From Clavibacter sp. VKM Ac-2872 (lineage in GTDB: Bacteria; Actinomycetota; Actinomycetes; Actinomycetales; Microbacteriaceae): DNA of 64,000 bases. Location: contig NZ_JADKRR010000001.1 of the NCBI RefSeq assembly GCF_015351105.1, forward strand, positions 911,069 to 975,068. The letters are read 5' to 3'. Positions within the stretch are counted from its first letter, which is position 1; every line of letters starts with the position of its first letter. Positions 35,510-44,614 of this stretch are shown one piece after another. Made by a program: the position numbers and the translations under genes. The notes beneath the pieces are model-generated. The model did not search any database. It saw only the letters and a program-made list of their open reading frames with translations, and had not been told where the DNA came from.

Positions 35510-35626
35510 GTGCCTTGTCGGGGACCCCGCCGCACGTCGCCCCGGATCGGATCGGATCCGAGCGGGCACGCATCCCGGACACCGGGCCGGCCACCGGCCC
35601 CCGCGAACGCATATATAAGGAGTCAC

Positions 35627-38551
35627 GTGCCCGGCACGAAGAAGTTGGTCATCGTCGAGTCGCCGGCCAAGGCCAAGACGATCGCCCAGTACCTGGGCAG
35701 CGGCTACGAGGTGCAGGCCTCCGTGGGTCACATCCGCGACCTCATCGAGCCCAAGAACCTGCCGCCCGAATTGAAGAAGGGCACGCTCGGCAAGTTCTCC
35801 GTGGACGTCGAGAACGGCTTCGAGCCGTACTACGTCGTCAGCGACCAGAAGAAGAAGACGGTCGCCGACCTCAAGCGGGCCCTCAAGGACGCCGACGAGC
35901 TCTTCCTCGCGACGGATGAGGACCGCGAGGGCGAGGCCATCGCATGGCACCTCCTGCAGGTCCTGAAGCCGAAGGTGCCGGTCAAGCGCATGGTCTTCCA
36001 CGAGATCACGAAGGAGGCCATCGAGCGGGCCCGCGACAGCACGCGCGACATCGACACGGCCCTCGTGGACGCGCAGGAGACGCGGCGCATCCTCGACCGC
36101 CTCTACGGGTACGAGGTGTCACCCGTCCTCTGGCGCAAGGTCGGACCGGGGCTGTCGGCCGGTCGAGTGCAGTCCGCCGCCACCCGGCTGGTCGTCGACC
36201 GCGAGCGCGAGCGCCTGGCCTTCGTGACGGCCTCGTACTGGGACCTCACGGCATCGCTCTCGCCGCTCGACCAGGAGCTGCCGTTCGACGCCCGCCTCGT
36301 CCGCATCGACGGTGCCCGGATCGCCACGGGCCGCGACTTCGACGACAGGGGCGCGCTCAAGAACGACTCGCGCCCCCTCGACGCGAGCAGCGCGGAGGCG
36401 CTGGCCGAGGCGCTGCGCGACCCGTCCGTCCCGCTGACGGTGCAGAGCGTCGAGTCGAAGCCCTACACGCGTCGGCCCGCCGCGCCGTTCACCACGTCGA
36501 CGCTCCAGCAGGAGGCCGCGCGCAAGCTGCGCTTCTCCGCGCGGCAGACCATGAGCGTCGCGCAGTCGCTCTACGAGAACGGCTACATCACCTACATGCG
36601 CACCGACTCGCCCTCGCTGTCGCAGCAGGCGATCAACGCGGCGCGCAAGCAGGCCGCCGAGCTGTACGGGCCCGAGACCGTGCCGGACAAGCCGCGCCTC
36701 TACGCGGGCAAGAGCAAGAACGCGCAGGAGGCCCACGAGGCCGTCCGCCCCGCGGGCGAGACCTTCCGCACGCCGCAGCAGCTCGCCTCCACTCTGCGCG
36801 GCAACGACCACAAGCTCTACGACCTCATCTGGAAGCGCACCATCGCGTCGCAGATGGCCGACGCGAAGGGATCCACCGCATCGGTCGTCATCGCCGCGGG
36901 GCCCACGTCCGCGGGCGAGGTGGCCGAATTCGCCGCCTCCGGCACGGTCATCACGTTCCGCGGCTTCCTGGCCGCCTACGAGGAGAGCCGCGACGAGGAG
37001 CGCCACGGCGCCGCCGAGCCGCGCGAGGCGAAGCTGCCCGACCTCAAGAAGGGCCATGACCTGCGCCTGGTGGACGTCGACGCCAAGGGGCACGAGACGA
37101 GCCCGCCGCCGCGCTACACGGAGGCGAGCCTCGTGAAGACGCTCGAGGAGCTGGGCATCGGCCGTCCGTCGACCTACGCCGCCATCATCTCGACGATCGT
37201 CGACCGCGGATACGTCACGCCGCGCGGCACGGCGCTCGTCCCGAACTGGATCGCCTTCTCGGTGGTGCGGTTGCTGGAGGAGTTCTTCACGGAGCTGGTG
37301 CAGTACGACTTCACGGCCGGGATGGAGGACGACCTCGACCGCATCGCGGAGGGCTCGGCCGAGCGCGTCGACTGGCTCACGGGCTTCTACTACGGCAACG
37401 ACGCGCACAAGGGACTCCGCCCGACCATCGACAACCTCGGCGAGATCGACGCCAAGGAGATCAACTCGCTGCGGATCGCAGACGACATCACGCTCCGCAT
37501 CGGCAAGTACGGGCCCTACCTGGAGGTCCACGAGGAGGGTGCCGCTGCCGACGCGACGCCCCGCCGCGTGAACCTGCCGGAGGACCTCGCGCCCGATGAG
37601 CTGACGGCCGCCAAGGCACGGGAGCTGATCGACGCACCCGTCGTCACCGACAGGGTCATCGGCATCAACCCCGAGAACGGCAAGCAGATCGTGGCGAAGG
37701 ACGGCCGCTACGGCCCCTACGTCACCGAGCTCGATCCCGAGCCCGAGGCGGCGCCGGTCGCTCCCGCCGACGGCGTGGATCCCGCGACGGGCGAGGTGCT
37801 CGAGAGCGCGACCGCGACATCCACAGCAGAACCCGCGAAGAAGGCCCCCGCGAAGAAGCCCGCCGCGAAGAAGGCGGCCGCCGTCAAGCCGCGCACGGCC
37901 TCCATCTTCAAGTCGATGGACCTCGCCACGGTCGACCTCGAGACGGCCCTGCGACTCCTCGACCTCCCGCGCGTCGTGGGGGACGACCCGGAGACGGCCA
38001 CGCCCATCACGGCGCAGAACGGCAAGTACGGCCCGTACCTGAAGAAGGGCACGGACTCGCGCTCGCTCACGAGCGAGGAGCAGATCTTCGAGATCGACCT
38101 GCCGGGAGCCCTCGAGGTGTTCGCGCAGCCCAAGTACGGCGCCCGTCGCCCCTCCAGCGCGCTGAAGGAGTTCGACGCGGATCCCGTGAGCGGCAAGGGC
38201 ATCAAGGTCAAGGACGGTCGTTTCGGCCCGTACGTCACGGACGGCGAGACCAACGCGACGATCCCGAAGAGCGAGTCCGTCGAGGACATCGACTTCGACC
38301 GGGCCGTCGAGCTGCTGGCCGACAAGCGCGCCAAGGGACCGGCCAAGCCGAAGTCCAAGGCGAAGGCCCCGGCCAAGGCGAAGGCCAAGGCACCCGCGAA
38401 GGCGAAGACCACCGCGACGAAGACGACCGCCGTGAAGACGACCGCGGCGAAGACGACCGCGGCGAGGTCGGCCGCGGCGACCAAGGCAGCGGCCACGCGG
38501 GCCGCCAACAAGGCGGCCGCTGCTGCGGCGACGGCGTCCGACGCGACGTGA
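35627..38551 (+). CDS. topA: DNA topoisomerase I
   Basis: 974 residues. It relaxes negative supercoils by single-strand passage. The Toprim domain starts at once (KKLVIVESPAKAKTIAQYL, later ATDEDREGEAIAWH), and the catalytic tyrosine is Y323 in YITYMRTDS. Three C-terminal repeats with G-K-Y-G-P-Y or G-R-F-G-P-Y replace the zinc fingers, as in actinobacteria. The tail from about residue 905 is a Lys/Ala/Thr-rich segment, as in mycobacterial TopA where such a tail binds DNA. GTG 35627 is chosen by AAGGAG and the conserved N-terminus. tmk overlaps its stop. Confidence 0.97.
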   Translation: MPGTKKLVIVESPAKAKTIAQYLGSGYEVQASVGHIRDLIEPKNLPPELKKGTLGKFSVDVENGFEPYYVVSDQKKKTVADLKRALKDADELFLATDEDREGEAIAWHLLQVLKPKVPVKRMVFHEITKEAIERARDSTRDIDTALVDAQETRRILDRLYGYEVSPVLWRKVGPGLSAGRVQSAATRLVVDRERERLAFVTASYWDLTASLSPLDQELPFDARLVRIDGARIATGRDFDDRGALKNDSRPLDASSAEALAEALRDPSVPLTVQSVESKPYTRRPAAPFTTSTLQQEAARKLRFSARQTMSVAQSLYENGYITYMRTDSPSLSQQAINAARKQAAELYGPETVPDKPRLYAGKSKNAQEAHEAVRPAGETFRTPQQLASTLRGNDHKLYDLIWKRTIASQMADAKGSTASVVIAAGPTSAGEVAEFAASGTVITFRGFLAAYEESRDEERHGAAEPREAKLPDLKKGHDLRLVDVDAKGHETSPPPRYTEASLVKTLEELGIGRPSTYAAIISTIVDRGYVTPRGTALVPNWIAFSVVRLLEEFFTELVQYDFTAGMEDDLDRIAEGSAERVDWLTGFYYGNDAHKGLRPTIDNLGEIDAKEINSLRIADDITLRIGKYGPYLEVHEEGAAADATPRRVNLPEDLAPDELTAAKARELIDAPVVTDRVIGINPENGKQIVAKDGRYGPYVTELDPEPEAAPVAPADGVDPATGEVLESATATSTAEPAKKAPAKKPAAKKAAAVKPRTASIFKSMDLATVDLETALRLLDLPRVVGDDPETATPITAQNGKYGPYLKKGTDSRSLTSEEQIFEIDLPGALEVFAQPKYGARRPSSALKEFDADPVSGKGIKVKDGRFGPYVTDGETNATIPKSESVEDIDFDRAVELLADKRAKGPAKPKSKAKAPAKAKAKAPAKAKTTATKTTAVKTTAAKTTAARSAAATKAAATRAANKAAAAAATASDAT

Positions 38552-39183
38552 CCGGCGTCTTCATCACCCTGGAGGGCGGCGACGGCGTGGGGAAGTCCAC
38601 GCAGTCGGCGCTCCTCCGGGGGTGGCTGGAGGACGAGGGCCACGAGGTCGTCGTCACCCGCGAGCCGGGCGGCAGCGACCTCGGGGTGGAGATCCGCGAG
38701 ATCGTGCTGCACCGCCGGGGTCACATCGCGCCGCGCGCCGAGGCGCTGCTGTACGCGGCCGACCGCGCGCACCACGTCGAGACGGTCGTCCGGCCGGCCC
38801 TCGACCGGGGCGCGGTCGTGCTGCAGGACCGCTACCTCGACTCGTCCGTCGCGTACCAGGGGGCGGGGCGGGTGCTGGACGCCGGCGAGATCCGCGAGCT
38901 GTCGCTCTGGGCCACGGAGGGGCTCCTGCCCGACCTGACCGTGCTGCTCGACCTCGACCAGGCCGCCGCCCGGGTCCGGCTCGACGCCGCGCGCACCCGC
39001 TTCGACCGGCTCGAGGCCGAGCGCGCCGACTTCCACGAGCGCGTGCGCCAGGCGTTCCTCGGGCTCGCCGCGGCGGAGCCGGGGCGCTTCCTGGTCGTCG
39101 ACGCCGGGCGCCCCCGCGAGGAGATCGCCGCGGACATCCGGGCCAGGGCACACGCGCTGATCACGGCGGGAGCCTCCGCGTGA
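38548..39183 (+). CDS. tmk: Thymidylate kinase
   Basis: 211 residues. It converts dTMP to dTDP. The P-loop GGDGVGKST is at 10-18 and the DRYLDSSVAYQG motif begins at D94. GTG 38548 overlaps the topA stop and the end overlaps holB, so topA, tmk and holB are translationally coupled. Tmk and holB adjacency is widely conserved. Confidence 0.96.
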   Translation: MTGVFITLEGGDGVGKSTQSALLRGWLEDEGHEVVVTREPGGSDLGVEIREIVLHRRGHIAPRAEALLYAADRAHHVETVVRPALDRGAVVLQDRYLDSSVAYQGAGRVLDAGEIRELSLWATEGLLPDLTVLLDLDQAAARVRLDAARTRFDRLEAERADFHERVRQAFLGLAAAEPGRFLVVDAGRPREEIAADIRARAHALITAGASA

Positions 39184-40457
39184 GCGACGCGGCGAGCGAC
39201 CGCGCATCCGCGCCGACGGCCTCCGCGACGCAGGCGCACCGTGACGCGCAGCCGACCGGGACGCCCGGACGCCCCGACGGCCGCGCCATCTGGGACGAGC
39301 TGACCGGGCAGTCCGAGGCCGTCGCCCTGCTCGCCGCCGCCAGCAGCCCGCGGGCCACCGCGCGCGACGCCGCCGGCACCGCGCTGGCGCACTCGTGGCT
39401 CATCACGGGCCCTCCCGGATCCGGACGCTCCAACCTCGCCTACGCCTTCGCGACCGCTCTTCTCAGCGACGGGACGCCCGAGGGCGACGCAGCCACCGCG
39501 CGCCAGGTCGCCGCCCGCAGCCACCCCGACCTCGGCGTGCTCGCGACCGAACGGGTCATCATCGCCATCGACGAGGTGCGCGCGCTCGTCACGTCGTCGC
39601 AGTACTCCCCGTCGGTCGGGCGCTACCGCGTCATGGTCGTCGAGGACGCCGACCGGATGACCGAGCGCACGTCCAACCTGCTGCTCAAGGCGCTCGAGGA
39701 GCCGCCTGAGCGCACCATCTGGATCCTCTGCGCGCCCAGCGAGGCCGACCTGATCCCGACCATCCGCTCCCGCGTGCGCAGCGTGCGCCTGCGCATCCCG
39801 TCGGTCGACGACGTGGCCGCGCTGATCCAGCGACGCGACGGCGTCGACGCCGCCACGGCGACGCGCGCGGCCCGCGAGGCACAGAGCCACATCGGCATGG
39901 CGCACCGGCTCGCCACCGACGCCGAGGCGCGCGAACGCCGGAGCCGCACCCTGGAGCTCGCGCTCGGGATCCGCACGGTCGGCGACGCCGTGCGCGCGGC
40001 CGCCGCGATGCTCGAGCTGGCGGGACAGGACGCCAAGGCCTTCACGGTCCAGCGCGACGCCGACGAGCGCGAGCGCGCCCTCCGGTCGCTCGGCGTCCAG
40101 GAGGGCGGGGCCATCCCGCCGCAGCTCCGCTCGCAGATCCGGCAGCTCGAGGAGGACCAGAAGCGCCGTGCCACGCGCAGCCTCCGAGACGGCATCGACC
40201 GGATCCTCGTCGACCTCATGTCCCTGCACCGCGACGTGCTCCTCCACCAGCTGGGAGCGGACCTCCCGCGGGTGAACGAGGCGATCGCCCCCCGGATCGC
40301 CGAGGCCGCGGAGGCCGGATCCGCGGCCGCGTCGCTCGCGGTCCTCGACGCGGTCGGGGTCGCGCGTCGGCGGATCGACGGCAACGTCTCGCCCGCGCTC
40401 GCCCTGGAGGCGATGCTCGTGTCCATCACCCGCACGCGCCCGGTGGGTCGCGCATGA
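39180..40457 (+). CDS. holB: DNA polymerase III subunit delta'
   Basis: 425 residues. It is the rigid stator of the clamp loader, which works with DnaX. The RFC-fold motifs are present: GPPGSGRSNLA at 77-87, VMVVEDADRMT and NLLLKALEEPPE with IRSRVRSVRL. The Walker A lysine is arginine (R83), as expected for a subunit that does not hydrolyse ATP. The four-cysteine zinc module seen in DnaX is absent. A Pro/Thr-rich N-terminal tail of about 35 residues precedes the fold. GTG 39180 overlaps tmk. Confidence 0.93.
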   Translation: MSDAASDRASAPTASATQAHRDAQPTGTPGRPDGRAIWDELTGQSEAVALLAAASSPRATARDAAGTALAHSWLITGPPGSGRSNLAYAFATALLSDGTPEGDAATARQVAARSHPDLGVLATERVIIAIDEVRALVTSSQYSPSVGRYRVMVVEDADRMTERTSNLLLKALEEPPERTIWILCAPSEADLIPTIRSRVRSVRLRIPSVDDVAALIQRRDGVDAATATRAAREAQSHIGMAHRLATDAEARERRSRTLELALGIRTVGDAVRAAAAMLELAGQDAKAFTVQRDADERERALRSLGVQEGGAIPPQLRSQIRQLEEDQKRRATRSLRDGIDRILVDLMSLHRDVLLHQLGADLPRVNEAIAPRIAEAAEAGSAAASLAVLDAVGVARRRIDGNVSPALALEAMLVSITRTRPVGRA

Positions 40458-42031
40458 GGCGGGGGAGGACGCGGATGGCGGCCGTCCGTCGGGCCGGCGC
40501 CCTCGGCGCGGTCCTCATCGCCGCGGCCGTCGCCCTGAGCGGCTGCGGCCTCATCCCCGTGCCCGAGCCGCGCAGCTCCACCTCGAGCCCCACGACGGAG
40601 GACGTCGCGCCCGACCTCGCGCGGTACTACGAGCAGACGCTCGCCTGGTCCCCGTGCGAGGACGGCGCCCAGTGCGCGACCGCGACGGCGCCGCTCGACT
40701 GGTCGGCGCCGGATCCGGCCACCGACATCCAGCTCGCCCTCGTCCGGCACACCGCGCGCGGGGCAGGCGCACCGCGCGGGTCGCTCTTCGTCAATCCCGG
40801 GGGGCCGGGCGCGTCCGGCGTCGACTTCGTGAAGGCCAGCGTCGACTCCGCGGTCTCGCGCGACCTGCAGGACGCGTACGACATCGTCGGCTGGGATCCC
40901 CGCGGCGTGGGGGCCTCCACCGCCGTCGACTGCGTCGACGACGCCCAGCTCGACTCCTTCCTCTACGGCGAGACGGAGGCGCCCCCGGGGACCCCGGCGC
41001 ACGACGAGGAGCTGGTGCAGGCGTCGAAGTCTTTCGCCGAGTCGTGCGCCGCCCGATCCGGACCGCTGCTGCAGTTCATCGACACGCAGAGCACCGTGCA
41101 CGACCTCGACATGCTGCGGGCGCTGGTGGGGGACAGGCAGCTCCACTACCTCGGCTACTCGTACGGGACGAGCATCGGCGCGCAGTACGCGCAGGACTTC
41201 CCCGGGCACGTCGGGCGGATGGTGCTCGACGGCGCGACGGATCCCTCCGCGAGCTCCTTCGACGTCGGGCTCGCGCAGACGAAGGGCTTCCGCACCTCCT
41301 TCGAGTCGTACATGGCGGCGTGCCTGGCGGGGAACGGATGCCCGTTCCGCGGATCCGTCGAGGACGGCGAGGAGACCGTCGCCACCCTCCTCGAGCGCCT
41401 CGACCAGAGCCCGCTGCGCGCCTCCGACGGGCGGGAGCTCGACGGGCAGGTCATGCGCAGCGCCATCGACTCCGCGCTCTACAGCGAGCAGCAGTGGCCG
41501 GCGCTCACGACCGCCTTCACCGAGGCGCTCCGCGGCCAGTCCGGCACGGCCTTCGCGCTCGCCGACTCCTACTTCGGCCGCAAGCCCGACGGCACGTACA
41601 ACGGCAACTTCTACGAGGCGTTCCTCGCCATCCAGTGCATCGACTATCCGGTGGAGCGCGATCCGGCGGTGCTCGTGACGCAGGCGGCCGAGCTCCGCGC
41701 CGCCGCCGGCGAGCTGGCGGACGACGACACCTCCCAGGACGGCGAGCCCGACCCGCTCTGCGGCAACTGGCCGTACCCCGCCCGCCAGGACCCGGCACCC
41801 GTCTCGGCGGAGGGCGCCGCGCCCATCGTCGTCGTCGGGACCACGGGGGATCCCGCGACGCCGTACTCGTGGGCGCAGGCGCTCGCGGGACAGCTCTCCT
41901 CGGGCGTGCTGCTCACCTACGAGGGCGAGGGGCACATCGCGTACGACGAGCGGGATCCGTGCATCGTGGCCGCGGTGGACGGCTACCTGCTGGGTGGGGA
42001 TCCGCCGGCTTCCGGCACGACCTGCGGCTGA
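40454..42031 (+). CDS. Lipoprotein alpha/beta-hydrolase, TAP-like exopeptidase
   Basis: 525 residues. The lipobox LSGC with C31 puts it on the outer face of the membrane. The hydrolase core has the catalytic triad S236 (GYSYGTS), D466 (TTGDPATP) and H494 (GEGHIAYDE), with the oxyanion part NPGGPGASG and the C-terminal TAP domain. Relatives are the actinobacterial tripeptidyl aminopeptidases and the mycobacterial Rv2223c/Rv2224c proteins. Several cysteine pairs suggest disulfides in the exported domain. It overlaps holB by 4 bases. Confidence 0.9.
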   Translation: MRRGRTRMAAVRRAGALGAVLIAAAVALSGCGLIPVPEPRSSTSSPTTEDVAPDLARYYEQTLAWSPCEDGAQCATATAPLDWSAPDPATDIQLALVRHTARGAGAPRGSLFVNPGGPGASGVDFVKASVDSAVSRDLQDAYDIVGWDPRGVGASTAVDCVDDAQLDSFLYGETEAPPGTPAHDEELVQASKSFAESCAARSGPLLQFIDTQSTVHDLDMLRALVGDRQLHYLGYSYGTSIGAQYAQDFPGHVGRMVLDGATDPSASSFDVGLAQTKGFRTSFESYMAACLAGNGCPFRGSVEDGEETVATLLERLDQSPLRASDGRELDGQVMRSAIDSALYSEQQWPALTTAFTEALRGQSGTAFALADSYFGRKPDGTYNGNFYEAFLAIQCIDYPVERDPAVLVTQAAELRAAAGELADDDTSQDGEPDPLCGNWPYPARQDPAPVSAEGAAPIVVVGTTGDPATPYSWAQALAGQLSSGVLLTYEGEGHIAYDERDPCIVAAVDGYLLGGDPPASGTTCG

Positions 42032-42033
42032 CC

Positions 42034-42068
42034 CGGGCGCTGGCTCGGGCGCTGGCTCGGGCGCTGGT
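42034..42068 (+). repeat. Three tandem copies of cgggcgctggct
   Basis: Two exact and one partial 12-bp copy just after the hydrolase gene. It lies in the non-coding gap before tRNA-Thr. Confidence 0.8.
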
Positions 42069-42128
42069 CGACAGCGGGCGTCCCGGCTCCGGGAGGGCCG
42101 GTGTGCGGGAGCAGCCCTCCGCGTCCGG

Positions 42129-42134
42129 TATGCT
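42129..42134 (+). promoter_or_regulatory. -10 box TATGCT of tRNA-Thr
   Basis: TATGCT lies 37 bases before the tRNA; transcription would start about 42141. Confidence 0.5.
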
Positions 42135-42171
42135 CTCTACTCGTGCCCGGTACTCGCTGAGTCCGGGCCGG

Positions 42172-42247
42172 GCCGCCTTAGCTCAGTCGGTAGAGCATCT
42201 CACTCGTAATGAGAAGGTCGTCAGTTCGATTCTGACAGGCGGCTCCA
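42172..42247 (+). tRNA. tRNA-Thr (anticodon CGT)
   Basis: The acceptor stem GCCGCCT pairs with AGGCGGC, discriminator T, and CCA is encoded at 42245-42247. The D arm, the anticodon arm CTCACTCGTAATGAG with anticodon CGT, and the T arm with GTTCGATTC all fold. It would read ACG codons. Confidence 0.96.
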
Positions 42248-42375
42248 CCATCCCGTCCTCCGCGTCGCGTCGTCCCCGCCAGCGGGAATCCGCCACGGAC
42301 CTCCCCTCACAGGGCGCGTGCGTCGGTCGCGTCCCCGTCGTGCCGTCGCCCGGATGAGCCCCCGGGCGGGGCGTC

Positions 42376-42381
42376 TAACAT
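42376..42381 (+). promoter_or_regulatory. -10 box TAACAT of leaderless dacB
   Basis: TAACAT, six bases, then the ATG at 42388. A 7-bp hairpin (42347-42368) sits just upstream and may end the tRNA transcript. Confidence 0.6.
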
Positions 42382-42387
42382 GGCCCC

Positions 42388-43875
42388 ATGCGATCCCCTG
42401 CCGACGGCCCCGACCGCGCGCGCGCCGACCGCACCGATCGGGACGCGCCCGCGTCCCGTGTCCGCGCGCGTGACCGCCGTCGCGCCCGCTCCCTGACGGC
42501 CGCCGTCGCGGTGGTCGCCCTGCTCGCCGTGGGTGCCGTCGGCGCCGGCGCGCTGACCGGTCGCGCCGGCAGCGCATCCGCGAGCGTCGCCGCGGCCACC
42601 GCCGACCCGACGCCCACCCCGAGCCCCACGCCCACGCAGGCGCCGCCGCGCCCCGCACCGGCCGACCAGGCCGCGGCGCGGGACCTCCGCATGTGCTCCA
42701 TCTCGTCCCTCGCGCAGGATCCGCGTCTCGCCACGTTCGAGGGCCAGGTCCGCGACGCCGCGACGGGTCGCGTGCTGTTCGACCGGAACGGCAGTACTCC
42801 GGAGCGCACCGCGAGCGTCATGAAGGTCATCACCTCGGCGGCCGCCCTCGCGGCGCTCGGCCCCGACCGGCGCATCGCCACGACGGTGGTCCGCGGTGCC
42901 GAGCCCGGCACCGTCGTGCTGGTCGGCGGCGGGGACCCGACGCTGTCGCGCCTCACCTCCGGCAGCTCCGTCTACCCGGGCGCGCCGCGCCTCAGCGACC
43001 TCGCCCAGCAGGTGCGCACCGCCTGGGCCGCGGATCCCGCCACCGCAGGCACCCCCATCACCCGCATCGTGCTCGACACCTCGCTCTTCTCGGGCGACAC
43101 CTGGATCCCGTCGTGGGCCGCCTCCGAGCGGAAGGCGGGCTACTCCAGCTTCATGACGCCGCTGCAGCTCGACGCCGACCGCGCGGATCCCGCCGCCGTC
43201 GTCTCGGCGCGCAGCGAGGATCCGCTGGCGCGCGTCGGCAGCACCTTCCGCTCCATGCTCGGCGGGTCGGCCGACGTCACGCAGGGCACGGCACCGGCCG
43301 GCGCCGCGGTGCTCGGCAAGGTCGAGTCGCAGCCGGTCTCCTCGCTCATCCAGACCGCGCTCATCAACTCCGACAACGTGCTCGCGGAGTCGCTCGCGCG
43401 GCTCGTGAGCATCCAGGTCGGCGCGGGGAACACGCAGCAGTCGCTGGCGACGGGGATCCCCAAGGCCCTGCAGGCGTACGGGCTCGACACCTCCACGCTC
43501 ACCATCGTCGACGGCCAGGGCCTCAGCCCCGACGACCGCGTCCCGCCGTCGCTGCTCGCGCAGCTGATGATCCAGGTCGACCAGCGGAAGCAGTCGCTCG
43601 GGTACCTGCACGACGGGCTGCCCGTCGCGGGCCGCACCGGCACGCTCTCGAGCCGCTTCACCGGCGACAGCGCCGTGGCGCGGGGGCACGTCGTGGCCAA
43701 GACCGGATGGATCGACACCGGCTACACCCTCGCCGGCATCGTCGACGCGGCCGACGGCACGAAGCTGACCTTCGCGTTCTACGCCATCGGGAACGTCACG
43801 GGCGACGCGAAGATCGCCCTCGACGCGCTGGCCGCGGGCACGTACCGCTGCGGGGCGGACCTGGGGGACGAGTGA
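42388..43875 (+). CDS. dacB: D-alanyl-D-alanine carboxypeptidase/endopeptidase
   Basis: 495 residues, peptidase S13 (PBP4) family. It trims or cleaves peptidoglycan stem peptides. A basic N-terminus and one membrane helix (about 36-57) are followed by a Pro/Thr linker and the catalytic domain with S143-V-M-K146, S328-D-N330 and K438-T-G. The KTG box reads KTGWID instead of the usual KTGTL; a nearby RTGTLSSRF keeps the other family motif. Leaderless start. Confidence 0.93.
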   Translation: MRSPADGPDRARADRTDRDAPASRVRARDRRRARSLTAAVAVVALLAVGAVGAGALTGRAGSASASVAAATADPTPTPSPTPTQAPPRPAPADQAAARDLRMCSISSLAQDPRLATFEGQVRDAATGRVLFDRNGSTPERTASVMKVITSAAALAALGPDRRIATTVVRGAEPGTVVLVGGGDPTLSRLTSGSSVYPGAPRLSDLAQQVRTAWAADPATAGTPITRIVLDTSLFSGDTWIPSWAASERKAGYSSFMTPLQLDADRADPAAVVSARSEDPLARVGSTFRSMLGGSADVTQGTAPAGAAVLGKVESQPVSSLIQTALINSDNVLAESLARLVSIQVGAGNTQQSLATGIPKALQAYGLDTSTLTIVDGQGLSPDDRVPPSLLAQLMIQVDQRKQSLGYLHDGLPVAGRTGTLSSRFTGDSAVARGHVVAKTGWIDTGYTLAGIVDAADGTKLTFAFYAIGNVTGDAKIALDALAAGTYRCGADLGDE

Positions 43876-43939
43876 CGCGCGGCCCGGTCCCGGGCGGCGG
43901 ATACACGGCACCGGGCCCGGCCCGGGGAAGGAGCGGCGC

Positions 43940-44530
43940 ATGAGCAGGGCCCTGTTCATCATCGACGTGCAGAACGACTTCACGGAGGGCGGCGCGCTCG
44001 GCGTCGAGGGCGGCGGCGACGTCGCGCGGGGCATCAGCCGCCTCCTCGCCGCGGAGCCGTACCGCTACGACCACGTGCTCGCGTCGCGCGACTGGCACGA
44101 GTCGACGGGCGACAACGGCGGCCACTTCGCCGCGGCCGGCAGCGTCCCCGACTACTCGACCACGTGGCCGGCGCACTGCGTGCAGGGCACCTCCGGCGCC
44201 GAGTACCACCCCGACCTCGACGTCACCGCCGTGGACTTCCACCTCCGCAAGGGCCAGGGCGCGCCCGCGTACTCGATCTTCGAGGGCACGACGGAGGACG
44301 GCGTGCCGCTGGCCGACCTGCTGGCGCTGCACGAGATCACCGACATCGACGTCGTCGGCCTCGCGACCGACTACTGCGTGCTCGCCTCGGCCCTCGACGC
44401 GGTCCACCAGGGCAAGCGGGTCCGGATCCTCGCCGACCTCGTCGCGGGCGTGGCGCCCGCCACCAGCTCCGCCGCCCTCGACCGCCTGCGCGACGCCGGG
44501 GCCGAGATCGTCGAGGGTCCGGCCGACTGA
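43940..44530 (+). CDS. pncA: Nicotinamidase/pyrazinamidase
   Basis: 196 residues. It hydrolyses nicotinamide to nicotinate for NAD salvage. The catalytic triad is D9 (FIIDVQNDF), K104 (HLRKGQ) and C146 (TDYCVLAS); the metal site is in SRDWHESTGDNGGHF. GGAAGGAG lies about 8 bases before ATG 43940. It precedes an aldehyde dehydrogenase by 84 bases, possibly the same operon. Confidence 0.96.
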   Translation: MSRALFIIDVQNDFTEGGALGVEGGGDVARGISRLLAAEPYRYDHVLASRDWHESTGDNGGHFAAAGSVPDYSTTWPAHCVQGTSGAEYHPDLDVTAVDFHLRKGQGAPAYSIFEGTTEDGVPLADLLALHEITDIDVVGLATDYCVLASALDAVHQGKRVRILADLVAGVAPATSSAALDRLRDAGAEIVEGPAD

Positions 44531-44614
44531 CGGCCGGCAGCCTTCCGTACGAACACCAGCACGGCCACGGCCACGAGCATCCGCACCACACCGCACGGAC
44601 GAAGCGAGGACAGC

